A model generated the notes under the pieces. The model was not told the DNA's origin, did not search any database, and worked only from the letters and a program-made list of their open reading frames with translations. Shown here piece after piece: positions 32,758 to 40,341 of a stretch of 64,000 nt of DNA. The position numbers were made by a program, and so were the translations under genes. The stretch comes from Hymenobacter sp. APR13 (GTDB lineage Bacteria > Bacteroidota > Bacteroidia > Cytophagales > Hymenobacteraceae). The DNA lies in assembly GCF_000737515.1 (NCBI RefSeq), contig NZ_CP006587.1, positions 744,001 to 808,000 on the forward strand, given 5' to 3'. Position 1 is the stretch's first letter. Every line of letters begins with the position of its first letter.

Positions 32758-33795
32758 ATGCGTACTGTATTGGTAACCGGCTCGGCCGGCTTTATTGGCT
32801 CCCACCTGTGTGAACGGCTTCTGGCCGATGGTCACCGTGTTGTGGGGGTCGATAATTTTGATCCTTTCTATAAGCAAACAATTAAAGAAGCCAATCTGGC
32901 GGCGTTGCGGCAGCATCCCCACTTCAGCTTCTGCCAAGCCGACCTGCGGCAAGGTGCCGTAGCGCTGCAAGAGGCATTGCCGGCTGGTTTTACGTACGAG
33001 GCCGTCATTCACCTGGCGGCTAAGGCCGGCGTGGGCCCATCGTTGCGCGAACCCGCCGCCTACATGGAAAACAACGTGCTGGGCACCACCCACCTGCTGG
33101 AATGGATGCGGCAGCAGGAAGTGAAGACGCTGGTATTTGCCTCGTCGTCGTCGGTATATGGCAACACGCCGCGCACGCCGTTCCGGGAAGACGAGTCGCT
33201 GCTGGCCCGCAGCATCTCGCCTTACGCTGCCAGCAAACTGGCTGGCGAGGCCCTCACCTTCACCTATCATCATCTATATAAAATGAGTGTGCTGAACGCG
33301 CGCTTTTTTACGGTGTATGGCCCACGCCAGCGCCCCGATCTGGCCATCCATAAGTTTGCGCGCCTGCTGCGGGCCGGCCAGCCCATTCCGGTGTACGGCG
33401 ACGGCAGCATGGCCCGCGACTACACCTTCGTAGCCGACACCGTCGACGGCATCGTGCGCGGGCTGGAGTACCTGCTGGCCCACCCCGGCACCTACGAAAC
33501 CGTGAACCTGGGCAACAGCCAGCCCGTGCCGCTGCTGGAGCTGGTGGCCGCCATCGGGCAGGCCGTGGGCGTGGCGCCGGTGCTGCAGTTCCAGCCCACC
33601 CAGGCCGGCGACGTCGACATCACCTACGCCGACAACGAGAAAGCCGCGCGCCTGCTGGGCTATCAGCCCCGCACCACCCTGGCCGAGGGCTTGCGCCAGT
33701 TTGTTGGCTGGCTTGACACGCAGGTGGCCCCGGCTGAACCGGCTACCTTAGTGCCAGCCGGGCAGGCTCCGGTTGCCCTCACCCCCCGTTCGTAG
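32758..33795 (+). CDS. NAD-dependent epimerase (UDP-glucuronate 4-epimerase-like)
   Basis: This 345-residue short-chain dehydrogenase has the NAD motif GSAGFIGSH at residues 8-16, IHLAAKAGVGPSLREP and the catalytic Tyr-Lys pair in YAASK, with SSSSVYG before it. The segment FDPFYKQTIKEANLAAL and the PSLREPAAYMENNVLGT stretch resemble UDP-glucuronate 4-epimerases, which make UDP-galacturonate. The last 25 residues are Pro/Ala-rich and outside the domain. The gene ends 6 bp before the second GT39 gene, so the two are co-transcribed and likely serve one pathway. The exact substrate is inferred. Confidence 0.9.
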   Translation: MRTVLVTGSAGFIGSHLCERLLADGHRVVGVDNFDPFYKQTIKEANLAALRQHPHFSFCQADLRQGAVALQEALPAGFTYEAVIHLAAKAGVGPSLREPAAYMENNVLGTTHLLEWMRQQEVKTLVFASSSSVYGNTPRTPFREDESLLARSISPYAASKLAGEALTFTYHHLYKMSVLNARFFTVYGPRQRPDLAIHKFARLLRAGQPIPVYGDGSMARDYTFVADTVDGIVRGLEYLLAHPGTYETVNLGNSQPVPLLELVAAIGQAVGVAPVLQFQPTQAGDVDITYADNEKAARLLGYQPRTTLAEGLRQFVGWLDTQVAPAEPATLVPAGQAPVALTPRS

Positions 33796-33801
33796 TTCCT
33801 G

Positions 33802-35499
33802 ATGCCCACTGGTTTGTTTGCTGATTTCGAGAGCCCGCGGCTGCGCGTGGCTTTGGTGGCGCTGGTTTGCGCCTTTTCCTTTTTTGTGCACCTGGGCAAG
33901 GCCGAGGTGAACCTGATGGAGGCCCGCAACTTCGTGGCGGCCCGCGAAATGGCGGCCGGCGGCTCCTGGGTCATCCCCACCATGAACGGCGCGCTGCGTT
34001 TGGCCAAGCCGCCGCTGCCCACCTGGGCCGTGGCCGGCGTCATCAATCTCACCCACCAGCCCGCCAACCCCGCACTGCTGCGGCTGCCCGCGGCCATCAT
34101 GTCGACGCTGCTCGTGTTTTTCTTCTGGGGCTTGCTGCGGGAGCTGACCCGGCAGCAGCCCGGCGAAAAGGAAGCCCCGGGCCGCACGGCCTGGCTGGGC
34201 GCCTTGGTGCTGGCCAGCAGCCTGCTCATGATTACGGTGGGGCGCGAGGGGCACTGGGACATTTTCGCCAACAGCCTCATGGTGGGCACGCTCTGGGCGC
34301 TGGCCCGGGCCTGGAACGCGGCCAAAGGCAGCGGCTGGTGGTTTGCGCTCAGCGGGTTGCTGCTGGGCGGCGCCATCCTCAGCAAAGGTCCCGTAACACC
34401 CTACGCCATGCTCCTACCGTTTCTGGTAGCTTTTGGCGTGCCACGCCTCAACCCGGAGCGCGGCTCGCTCACGCCTGCCCGCAAGCGCGGCTTAGTGCTT
34501 CTGGCGGCGCTGGGGCTGCTGGTGGGGCTGGCCTGGCCGACCTATCTCGCCATTCAGGACACGGTGGCGCCGGCTGCACTGGCCGTGGCCCGGCTGGAGG
34601 CTACCTCGTGGGTGGAGCGCCACTCCCGCCCGTTCTGGGATTACTGGAACTTTGCGGTGTTTGCCGGCATCTGGGCGCCGGTGGCAGTGGCGGTGCTGGT
34701 CGTGCAGTTTGCGCGGCCCCGCGCCGGCCGCTACGTGCCCTATACCACCGCACTGGCCTGGCTGCTGCTCTCCCTGCTGCTGCTGAGCCTCGTGCCCGAG
34801 AAGAAAGAGCGCTACATGCTGCCCCTGATGCCACCCCTAGCCATTCTGATGGCCGGCCTGTTGCGCCACTTCGAAACCGCGCTGCGCCAGCAACCCACGC
34901 TGCAGCCCGAAACCCGGCTGCTCCGCATCTGGGCTGGCCTGCTGACGTTGCTGTTTGCGCTGATACCGGTGGCTATGGCTGTGGCGAACCTGCCGGGCTT
35001 TGGACTGGGCTCCTTGCCGTTTGGCTGTGCGCTGGTATTGTTCTGGGGGCTAGCCATAGTGCTGGGCCGCACACTGCGCCAGGTGGTGCGGCCTACCTTC
35101 GTGACGGGTGTGGCCCTCACGGCCATGGCGGTGCTGGTATCCCTGATTCTGCCGGCGCATGCGGTGTGGTCGGAGCGCAAGGCCGAGCCGGGCCTGCGCC
35201 GCGCCGATGCTTTGCAGCACAACCCGGCGCTGGCCCGCCTGCACTGGTACACGCTGGAAGAGCTGCACATGAAGGAAGTGTGGCGAGCCGGCCGCGCCGC
35301 CCCCGCCTGGCCCCGCAGCGCCGACTCGGTGCTGCTGCGCCCCACCCGCCCGGTAGCCGTGCTCACCGGCTCGAAAATAGCCCGGCAGCTGCCCCCCGCC
35401 TGGCGCGACCAGGTGCGCCTGCGCGTCGTCGACAGCTTCTACCTCGACCGCAACCGCCAGGGCGGCTTCTGGCACGTCACCATCGTGGAGCCGAAATAG
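33802..35499 (+). CDS. Glycosyltransferase family 39 membrane protein, second copy
   Basis: The 565-residue protein has ten to twelve membrane segments. The first loop reads EVNLMEARNFVAAREM, then SWVIPTMNG and LAKPPLPTW, the GT39 pattern. A C-terminal domain (about residues 460-565) lies outside the membrane. It begins 6 bp after the epimerase stop, so translation is probably coupled. It is related to the GT39 at 30934 only in plan, not closely, so the two may add different sugars or act on different acceptors. The stop is followed by a compound palindromic repeat. Confidence 0.9.
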   Translation: MPTGLFADFESPRLRVALVALVCAFSFFVHLGKAEVNLMEARNFVAAREMAAGGSWVIPTMNGALRLAKPPLPTWAVAGVINLTHQPANPALLRLPAAIMSTLLVFFFWGLLRELTRQQPGEKEAPGRTAWLGALVLASSLLMITVGREGHWDIFANSLMVGTLWALARAWNAAKGSGWWFALSGLLLGGAILSKGPVTPYAMLLPFLVAFGVPRLNPERGSLTPARKRGLVLLAALGLLVGLAWPTYLAIQDTVAPAALAVARLEATSWVERHSRPFWDYWNFAVFAGIWAPVAVAVLVVQFARPRAGRYVPYTTALAWLLLSLLLLSLVPEKKERYMLPLMPPLAILMAGLLRHFETALRQQPTLQPETRLLRIWAGLLTLLFALIPVAMAVANLPGFGLGSLPFGCALVLFWGLAIVLGRTLRQVVRPTFVTGVALTAMAVLVSLILPAHAVWSERKAEPGLRRADALQHNPALARLHWYTLEELHMKEVWRAGRAAPAWPRSADSVLLRPTRPVAVLTGSKIARQLPPAWRDQVRLRVVDSFYLDRNRQGGFWHVTIVEPK

Positions 35500-35507
35500 G
35501 CTACCGG

Positions 35508-35622
35508 AGTGGTCCTACGAGGCCTTCGGCAACTCGTAGGACCACTATCGTTGAACGACCGTCGTGCAGGCATCAGCAACGGTAGTGGTCCTACGAGGCC
35601 TTCGGCAACTCGTAGGACCACT
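35508..35622. repeat. Compound palindromic repeat (REP-like), copy 2
   Basis: Two near-identical hairpins (35508-35545 and 35585-35622), each pairing AGTGGTCCTACGAG with CTCGTAGGACCACT around GCCTTCGGCAA, flank a linker that starts ATCGTTGAACGACC. This is the same plan as 9911-10022. It lies between converging genes. Confidence 0.9.
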
Positions 35623-35641
35623 CCGGCGCCTCAAGAGCCAG

Positions 35642-36271
35642 CTACCCCTGCGGCTCGCGGCGCAGCAGCACGATGTTGCGGGCGTAGACCACGGTACCGA
35701 AGATGTTGCCCACAATCAGCACTATATCAACGGGGCGGCGTAGCAGGGCGTAGGTCAGGATCATCACCGAGCCCACGAAGCTCACCACCCAGAAGCTCAG
35801 CGGCAGCACCGACTCGCCCTTACGCTCAGAGTACAGCCACTGGTACACGAACCGGAACAGAAACACGGCCTGCCCCACCGCGCCCAGCAGCAGCACCCCG
35901 GCCGGAATGCCGTGGCTGAGCATGGCCCGCAAACTAAAGTGCTGGTTGCCGACGGCAAACCACGCCAGCATAGCCAGTGGAAACACGTAGGCCCCCACCC
36001 GGAACGGCGCGCTCAGCTTGCGCCACTCGCCCAGCAGCTGCAGGTTGCGGATGTAGATGGCGTAGCTGATGAGCTGCGCGGCCAGAATCACCGGGTCGTG
36101 GCGCAGCATGCCGTAAATAATCATCAGAAACGACGATACTAGGCTGATCTGCCAGAACAGCGTGGGCACCAGCACCCGCTTGGCCCGCTCGCTCTGCACC
36201 CACTGCAGCACAATCCGGCTGCTGAACAGCAGCTGCGAGGCAAGCCCGATTCCCAGCGCCAGACGCTCCAT
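35642..36271 (-). CDS. LAB_N domain membrane protein with two tandem LAB_N units
   Basis: The 209-residue protein contains two copies of the module known as the N-terminal domain of lipid-A-disaccharide synthase. Unit 1 has FSSRIVLQWVQSERAKR and then YGMLRHDP and SYAIYIRNLQLL. Unit 2 has FRFVYQWLYSERKGES and YALLRRPVD and TVVYARNIVLL. Each unit has about three helices. There is no LpxB catalytic domain. Stand-alone LAB_N proteins commonly sit beside polyprenyl-phosphate glycosyltransferases, as here (GT2 upstream on the same strand), so a role in presenting or flipping a lipid-linked sugar is plausible. It is separated from the GT2 gene by an AT-rich inverted repeat. Confidence 0.88.
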   Translation of the reverse strand: MERLALGIGLASQLLFSSRIVLQWVQSERAKRVLVPTLFWQISLVSSFLMIIYGMLRHDPVILAAQLISYAIYIRNLQLLGEWRKLSAPFRVGAYVFPLAMLAWFAVGNQHFSLRAMLSHGIPAGVLLLGAVGQAVFLFRFVYQWLYSERKGESVLPLSFWVVSFVGSVMILTYALLRRPVDIVLIVGNIFGTVVYARNIVLLRREPQG

Positions 36272-36278
36272 CTTTGGA

Positions 36279-36400
36279 ATTAAAAATTAAGTAGTAAAAA
36301 TTAAGAATTGGGGCATTCTGTGCGGCGGCAATACCTGCAGTCAGCTGCTTTAAACGGTGCCAGGTCGCAGAATTTTTAATTTTTAATTCTCAATTTTCAC
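36279..36400. repeat. AT-rich inverted repeat between LAB_N and GT2 genes
   Basis: AATTAAAAATTAAG-type arms (about 36279-36310 and 36368-36400) flank a 57-bp GC-rich centre. The right arm holds the stop codon and the last residues (KIEN) of the GT2 gene. Confidence 0.75.
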
Positions 36401-37147
36401 CTGGCTCCCCTCCCCTATCTCGTAGTTTTTCCAGCGGCTTCGGATCCAGCGGAAGCCGAACGTATCTACCAGCGGCTTCCAGGCGCGGTTCCAGAGGTTG
36501 TACTTGGCCGTGCCGGCGAAGCGCGGGAAGTGGCGCACGGGCAGCTGCTTCACGCGGCCGCCCTGCAGCTGCACCAGCGCCCCCAGAAAGCGGTGCATAC
36601 CGTGGAACAGCGGCAGCCGCCGGGCGTACTCAATCTTCATGATTTTCAGCGGGCAGCCGGTGTCCTCGATGCCGTCGTTGATGAGCGTGCGGCGCACGGT
36701 GTTGGCAATTTTCGAGGACAGCTTCTTCACCACCGTATCCTGGCGCTTGGCCCGGATGCCGTTCACCATGTCGTACTCGGGCAGAAACCCGAAGAACTGC
36801 AGAAAGTCCAGCGGCGTGGTCTGGATGTCGGAGTCGATGTAGCCGACCAGCGTGGTGCGGCAGTGGTCGATGCCGGCTTTGATGGCCGTGCTTAGGCCCC
36901 GGTTTTCGCTCAGGCTGATGAAGTGATAGGCCGGGTTCTGGCGCGTAATGTCGCGCAGCAGGGCCAGGGAGCCATCTGTGGAGCCGTCGTTGACGAACAG
37001 CACGGTGGTAGGCACCGGTGTCTGAGCCAGAAACTTGTCCATCTCCACCACAAACTGCGGCAGGCTTTCTTCTTCGTCGTACACCGGCACGAGCACGGTG
37101 AGGGTTTGCTGGGAAAGATAGGTGGCAGCAGCGGGTGGTTGGGGCAT
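36383..37147 (-). CDS. Glycosyltransferase family 2 (polyprenyl-phosphate sugar synthase, DPM1-like)
   Basis: The 254-residue soluble protein has the GT2 (GT-A) core. TVLVPVYDEEESLP is at the nucleotide-binding strand, VNDGSTDGS is the first Asp motif, SENRGLSTAIKAGI the lysine loop, and YIDSDIQTTP the DxD. Then come IEDTGCPLKIMK and FPRFAGTAKYN, typical of dolichol- or undecaprenyl-phosphate sugar synthases. It lacks the C-terminal membrane helices found in many relatives, so it would act at the inner face of the membrane. It probably makes the donor used by the two GT39 enzymes. The start at 37147 is chosen because the family begins shortly before the first strand and a -7 box lies just upstream. 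Confidence 0.9.
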   Translation of the reverse strand: MPQPPAAATYLSQQTLTVLVPVYDEEESLPQFVVEMDKFLAQTPVPTTVLFVNDGSTDGSLALLRDITRQNPAYHFISLSENRGLSTAIKAGIDHCRTTLVGYIDSDIQTTPLDFLQFFGFLPEYDMVNGIRAKRQDTVVKKLSSKIANTVRRTLINDGIEDTGCPLKIMKIEYARRLPLFHGMHRFLGALVQLQGGRVKQLPVRHFPRFAGTAKYNLWNRAWKPLVDTFGFRWIRSRWKNYEIGEGSQVKIEN

Positions 37148-37175
37148 GAGCAATAGGGCAAACCGGAAAAGAGGG

Positions 37176-37183
37176 CAAAGATA
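37176..37183 (-). promoter_or_regulatory. -7 box for the GT2 gene
   Basis: The minus strand reads TATCTTTG, matching TAnnTTTG, 28 bp before the ATG at 37147. No TTG is found at the usual spacing. Confidence 0.5.
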
Positions 37184-37309
37184 CGTAACCCATACTGGCA
37201 GATCCGGCCCGAAGTTGCAGCCGCACCAACTCACCAGACAAGTGCTTGGCTGCTGCCGGAATTTGCGTAGGTTTAACCCCGTATTTCTACCGGTTAATTC
37301 TATATCCAT

Positions 37310-37930
37310 ATGCCTGCTTGCTACGTGCTGGCCCTGAGCGCCGCCACCCTGCTGTCTGCCCCCGACACCATTCTTGCTACCACCCCACCCCAGCAGATCG
37401 TCAAGCTGGGCTTACAGGGCTTCGGGCCCGGTTTCTATGCCCTGACCTACGAGCGGCAGCTGTCAACTCAGTGGTCAGTGATAGGCAGTGTGGGCTACCT
37501 GGGCTACTCGCGGCGCAGCGGCACCATCTTCTACGACTACGACGGGAGCATCGTGGAAGACAACTACACAACGCGGGAGCGGTTTTACAACACCAACGTG
37601 CAGCTGCGCCACTACTTCCGGCGCCACAAAATCCGGCCGCTGGCGGGCTGGTTTGCGGCCGCCAACCTGCACACCTACCTGCGCAACAGCAGAGAGCAGC
37701 ATTCCCGGTACACCAACCTGAACTATAACCGCTCCCGCACCACCGCGCAGGTGCAGTTCCTGCTGGGCCGGCAGTCGTCGTTGGGCCGCCGCCTGACGCT
37801 CGACAGCTACCTGGGCCTGAACCTGCGGCGCCGGCAGTCGGCCTCGCTCAACAGCACGGGGGGCGTATGGATTGAGGGTGGCGTGGGCCTGCAGGTGGGC
37901 TACCGGTTCCAGCCGCTGGCCCGCCGCTAG
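37310..37930 (+). CDS. Predicted outer-membrane beta-barrel protein (DUF3575-like)
   Basis: The product is 206 residues long. A short N-terminal hydrophobic segment (MPACYVLALSAATLLSAPD) is a weak signal peptide. Alternating strands follow: VKLGLQGFGPGFYALTYER, WSVIGSVGYLGYS, LRHYFRRHKIRPLAG and a final GGVGLQVGYRFQPLA. The pattern fits an eight-strand barrel with extracellular loops of charged and Tyr-rich residues. The family name is only a guess from layout. It ends 58 bp before xseA, which has its own -7 box. Confidence 0.72.
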   Translation: MPACYVLALSAATLLSAPDTILATTPPQQIVKLGLQGFGPGFYALTYERQLSTQWSVIGSVGYLGYSRRSGTIFYDYDGSIVEDNYTTRERFYNTNVQLRHYFRRHKIRPLAGWFAAANLHTYLRNSREQHSRYTNLNYNRSRTTAQVQFLLGRQSSLGRRLTLDSYLGLNLRRRQSASLNSTGGVWIEGGVGLQVGYRFQPLARR

Positions 37931-37974
37931 CGTTTGCGCTAACGCCCGTGCTGGCATGGGCGGCGCGCAGGCCC

Positions 37975-37982
37975 TACCTTTA
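37975..37982 (+). promoter_or_regulatory. -7 box for a probable leaderless xseA transcript
   Basis: TACCTTTA, one base from the TAnnTTTG consensus, ends 6 bp before the ATG at 37989. Transcription would start at or very near the initiation codon. Confidence 0.5.
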
Positions 37983-37988
37983 CAGCCC

Positions 37989-39344
37989 ATGCCACCGCTC
38001 TACAACCGCCGTTCCGAACCGGGTTTGCCGGCCACTCCGCCGCCGCCCGTGGCTTTGCCGCTGGCCGAGCTGCTGCTGCGTGTGAAGCAGACCCTGACCG
38101 AGCGGTTTGCCGATTCCTACTGGGTGGTGGCCGAAATTGCCGACCTCACGCTGCCGCGCTTTGCCGGCGCCCACTGCTACCTCACCCTCACCGACCAGCA
38201 CCAGACCGGCCGCGGCGCCCAGCTCAAGGCTCAGGCCCGCGCCACCATCTGGAGCCAGCGCTACCAGCAGCTGGCCCCGGCCTTTGCCGAGCACACCGGC
38301 CAGGAGCTGCGCCCCGGCCTGAAAATCATGGTGCGGGTGCAGGTGAAATTCCACGAGCAGTATGGCCTGAGCCTCGACGTGCTGGCCCTCGACCCCACCT
38401 ACACCGTGGGCGAGCTGGCCCGGCAGCGCCTCGAAACCATCCGCAAGCTCGAAGAAAAGGGCCTGCTGGAGCGGCAACGGGCGCTGCCGCTGCCCCTGGC
38501 CCCGCAGCGCCTGGCCATCATCTCGTCGCCGACGGCGGCGGGCTTCCAGGATTTTGTGCGCCAGCTGGAGGAGTCGGCGTATGCGTTTTCGCTGGCCTTG
38601 TTTCCGGCCGCCATGCAGGGCGACGACGCCCCGGCCAGCATCCGGACGGCGCTGGACGCCATCCGGCCCCACCGCCAGCGGTTCGATGCCGTGGTGATTA
38701 TCCGGGGCGGGGGCTCTAAAACCGATTTGCTGGCGTTTGATGATTACGGGCTGGCGGCCGCCATTGGCGCGTTTCCGCTGCCCGTGCTCACCGGCATCGG
38801 GCACGAGCGGGACGAGGCCGTGGTAGATATGGCCGCGCATCTGGCCTTGAAAACGCCCACCGCCGTAGCCGCCTTCCTCTCCGACCGGCTGGCCCGCCTC
38901 GATGCCGTGTTTGAGGGCTACGGTGCCCGGGTGCAGGAGCTGGCCCAGCAGAGCCTCTACGCCGCCGCCGCCCACCTGGATAGGTTAGGCCGCCGTACCC
39001 ACCAAGCCGCCCAGGGTTGCTTGCACGACCATCATTCGGCGCTGCGTCAGCGCGTACGTATTACGGCGCCGCTGGCCCGGCAGCGCCTGCGGCAGCAGGA
39101 GCTGCTGCTGAACCAGCAGCGGCTGGCCTTGCAGCGGGCCGCTCACCACGCCGCCGAAGGCCAGCACCGCCATCTGCGCCGCCTGGGCCAGTTGCTGGCC
39201 CGGCGCTTCCGCTATTTGCACCGCCGCCGCCGCGAGCAGCTGCTCACGCGCCGCTTCCAGCTGCAGCTGGCCGCCGAGCGCCTGCTGCACCGCGCCGAAA
39301 TCCGGCTGCTGGAAATGAAGCGAAGTGATGGGGTAATGGGGTGA
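37989..39344 (+). CDS. xseA: Exodeoxyribonuclease VII large subunit
   Basis: The 451-residue protein has an N-terminal OB-fold (LRVKQTLTERFADSYWVVAE, then FAGAHCYLTLTD). The catalytic core has LAIISSPTAAGFQDF, FDAVVIIRGGGSKTDL and TGIGHERDEAVVDMAAHLALKTPTAVAAF split over two adjacent motifs. A long helical C-terminal region rich in Arg, Gln and Leu follows. With XseB it degrades single-stranded DNA. The start at 37989 is chosen because 37872 would add 39 residues of non-homologous sequence before the -7 box. The last residues (SDGVMG) and the TGA come from the start of a repeat element that separates it from xseB. Confidence 0.94.
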   Translation: MPPLYNRRSEPGLPATPPPPVALPLAELLLRVKQTLTERFADSYWVVAEIADLTLPRFAGAHCYLTLTDQHQTGRGAQLKAQARATIWSQRYQQLAPAFAEHTGQELRPGLKIMVRVQVKFHEQYGLSLDVLALDPTYTVGELARQRLETIRKLEEKGLLERQRALPLPLAPQRLAIISSPTAAGFQDFVRQLEESAYAFSLALFPAAMQGDDAPASIRTALDAIRPHRQRFDAVVIIRGGGSKTDLLAFDDYGLAAAIGAFPLPVLTGIGHERDEAVVDMAAHLALKTPTAVAAFLSDRLARLDAVFEGYGARVQELAQQSLYAAAAHLDRLGRRTHQAAQGCLHDHHSALRQRVRITAPLARQRLRQQELLLNQQRLALQRAAHHAAEGQHRHLRRLGQLLARRFRYLHRRRREQLLTRRFQLQLAAERLLHRAEIRLLEMKRSDGVMG

Positions 39345-39565
39345 AGAAGAATGCCGTTCCGAGTATGTGGCGCATCAAGGCAGCGACGAGGAATCTCGCC
39401 AGCGTAGTAATCCCCGGAAAGGTATTCACCAATCAACCCCGTTCGGCTCCCCGCTCCTTTTTGGAAATGCAACCGGGTAAAGCGCGTCAGCACGCGAGAT
39501 GCTTCGGCTGCGCCTCTGCATGACGTTCTTTGTCCCTCATTACCTCATCACTCTATCACCTCACA
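39330..39565. repeat. Palindromic element inserted between xseA and xseB
   Basis: A diverged member of the GTCAT(G/T)C family. The left side has GCCGTTCCGAG and GAGGAATCTCGCCAGCGTAG, and the right side has CGTCAGCACGCGAGATGCTTC and TGCATGACGTTC. Low-complexity CATCAC or GTGATGG tracts form the outer ends, as in the 24078 element. The centre (about 39412-39485) is unrelated to the other copies. Confidence 0.75.
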
Positions 39566-39571
39566 AACAAA

Positions 39572-39859
39572 ATGGAAACCACCTACCGCGACGCTATAGC
39601 TGAACTGGAAACCATTCTGCGGGCTCTGGAAACCGATACTGTAGATGTAGACGAGCTGACGGCCCGCGTGCAGCGCTCGGCCACGCTCATCCGCCTCTGC
39701 AAACAGAAGTTGCGCACCGCCGAAGACGCCATCGACCGGGTGTTTGAGAACCTCGATCAGGACGAGGAACTGCCCGAGCCTGAAGCTCCCGCCCCTACGC
39801 CACCCGCCAAACGCACGCCCAAAACCCCGCGCGACACCAGCGGTGGTCTGCTGTTTTAG
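39572..39859 (+). CDS. xseB: Exodeoxyribonuclease VII small subunit
   Basis: The 95-residue protein has the XseB helical hairpin: YRDAIAELETILRALETDTV, then DVDELTARVQRSATLI and CKQKLRTAEDAIDRVF. A Pro-rich tail follows (PEAPAPTPPAKRTPKT). It binds the long helical arm of XseA. The gene lies 227 bp after xseA, whereas the two genes usually nearly touch; the intervening space is a palindromic repeat element. Co-transcription is still likely because no terminator with a T-run is seen. The ATG at 39572 gives the usual length. Confidence 0.93.
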   Translation: METTYRDAIAELETILRALETDTVDVDELTARVQRSATLIRLCKQKLRTAEDAIDRVFENLDQDEELPEPEAPAPTPPAKRTPKTPRDTSGGLLF

Positions 39860-39903
39860 CAGCAGCGCAATGGCTGGCAACTGGTAAAGACAAACTGAGC
39901 AGC

Positions 39904-39933
39904 TTGCATACAATGGGCTTTCACCTATATTTG
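39904..39933 (+). promoter_or_regulatory. Consensus promoter of the 40-kb membrane-protein cluster
   Basis: TTG (39904-39906), a 19-bp spacer and TATATTTG (39926-39933) match the Bacteroidota -33/-7 consensus. The first gene starts at 40002, giving a leader of about 60 nt. Confidence 0.7.
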
Positions 39934-40001
39934 AATGGCTCAAATTCCTACTGTTTTTGTTCCATTCTGCTCTCTTCTTACACACCGCTTACCTGTTGCG
40001 C

Positions 40002-40331
40002 ATGAATCCACCACTCCACTCCAACGACGACGAGGCAACCATCGGCCAATCCATCACCCTCGACGAGGCCAAAGCCTGGACTGCCACCTACCAGCACGAT
40101 AATCCGGACAAGCTGCGCTCGGTGTACTTCTCCAACAGTGTCTTCACTGAGCTGATGGCCCAGCCCAACACCAAGGGCATCCGGATTTACTTGGCCAACA
40201 ACGGCAGCACCGACACGATGGTGCTGGTCAGTGCCAACTCCACTACCGACCTGGTAGAAGACGGCTACAAAGTGTTCAACGGTGGGTTGCTTACGCCTCC
40301 TAACCACGTAGACAGCCCACTGCAGCACTAA
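40002..40331 (+). CDS. Small cytoplasmic protein of unknown function
   Basis: The 109-residue protein is soluble and acidic. It starts NDDEATIGQSITLDEAKAWT, followed by DKLRSVYFSNSVFTEL, then GIRIYLANNGSTDTMVLVSAN and a C-terminal GGLLTPP. I recognise no family. The strand pattern YLANN with TMVLVSA suggests a small alpha/beta domain. It is transcribed from the promoter at 39904-39933, and its stop is 10 bp before the first seven-helix gene, so it is likely part of the same operon. The start at 40002 is preferred over 39957 because it follows the promoter at a sensible distance and starts the charged region. Confidence 0.75.
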   Translation: MNPPLHSNDDEATIGQSITLDEAKAWTATYQHDNPDKLRSVYFSNSVFTELMAQPNTKGIRIYLANNGSTDTMVLVSANSTTDLVEDGYKVFNGGLLTPPNHVDSPLQH

Positions 40332-40341
40332 GTTTACTGCC

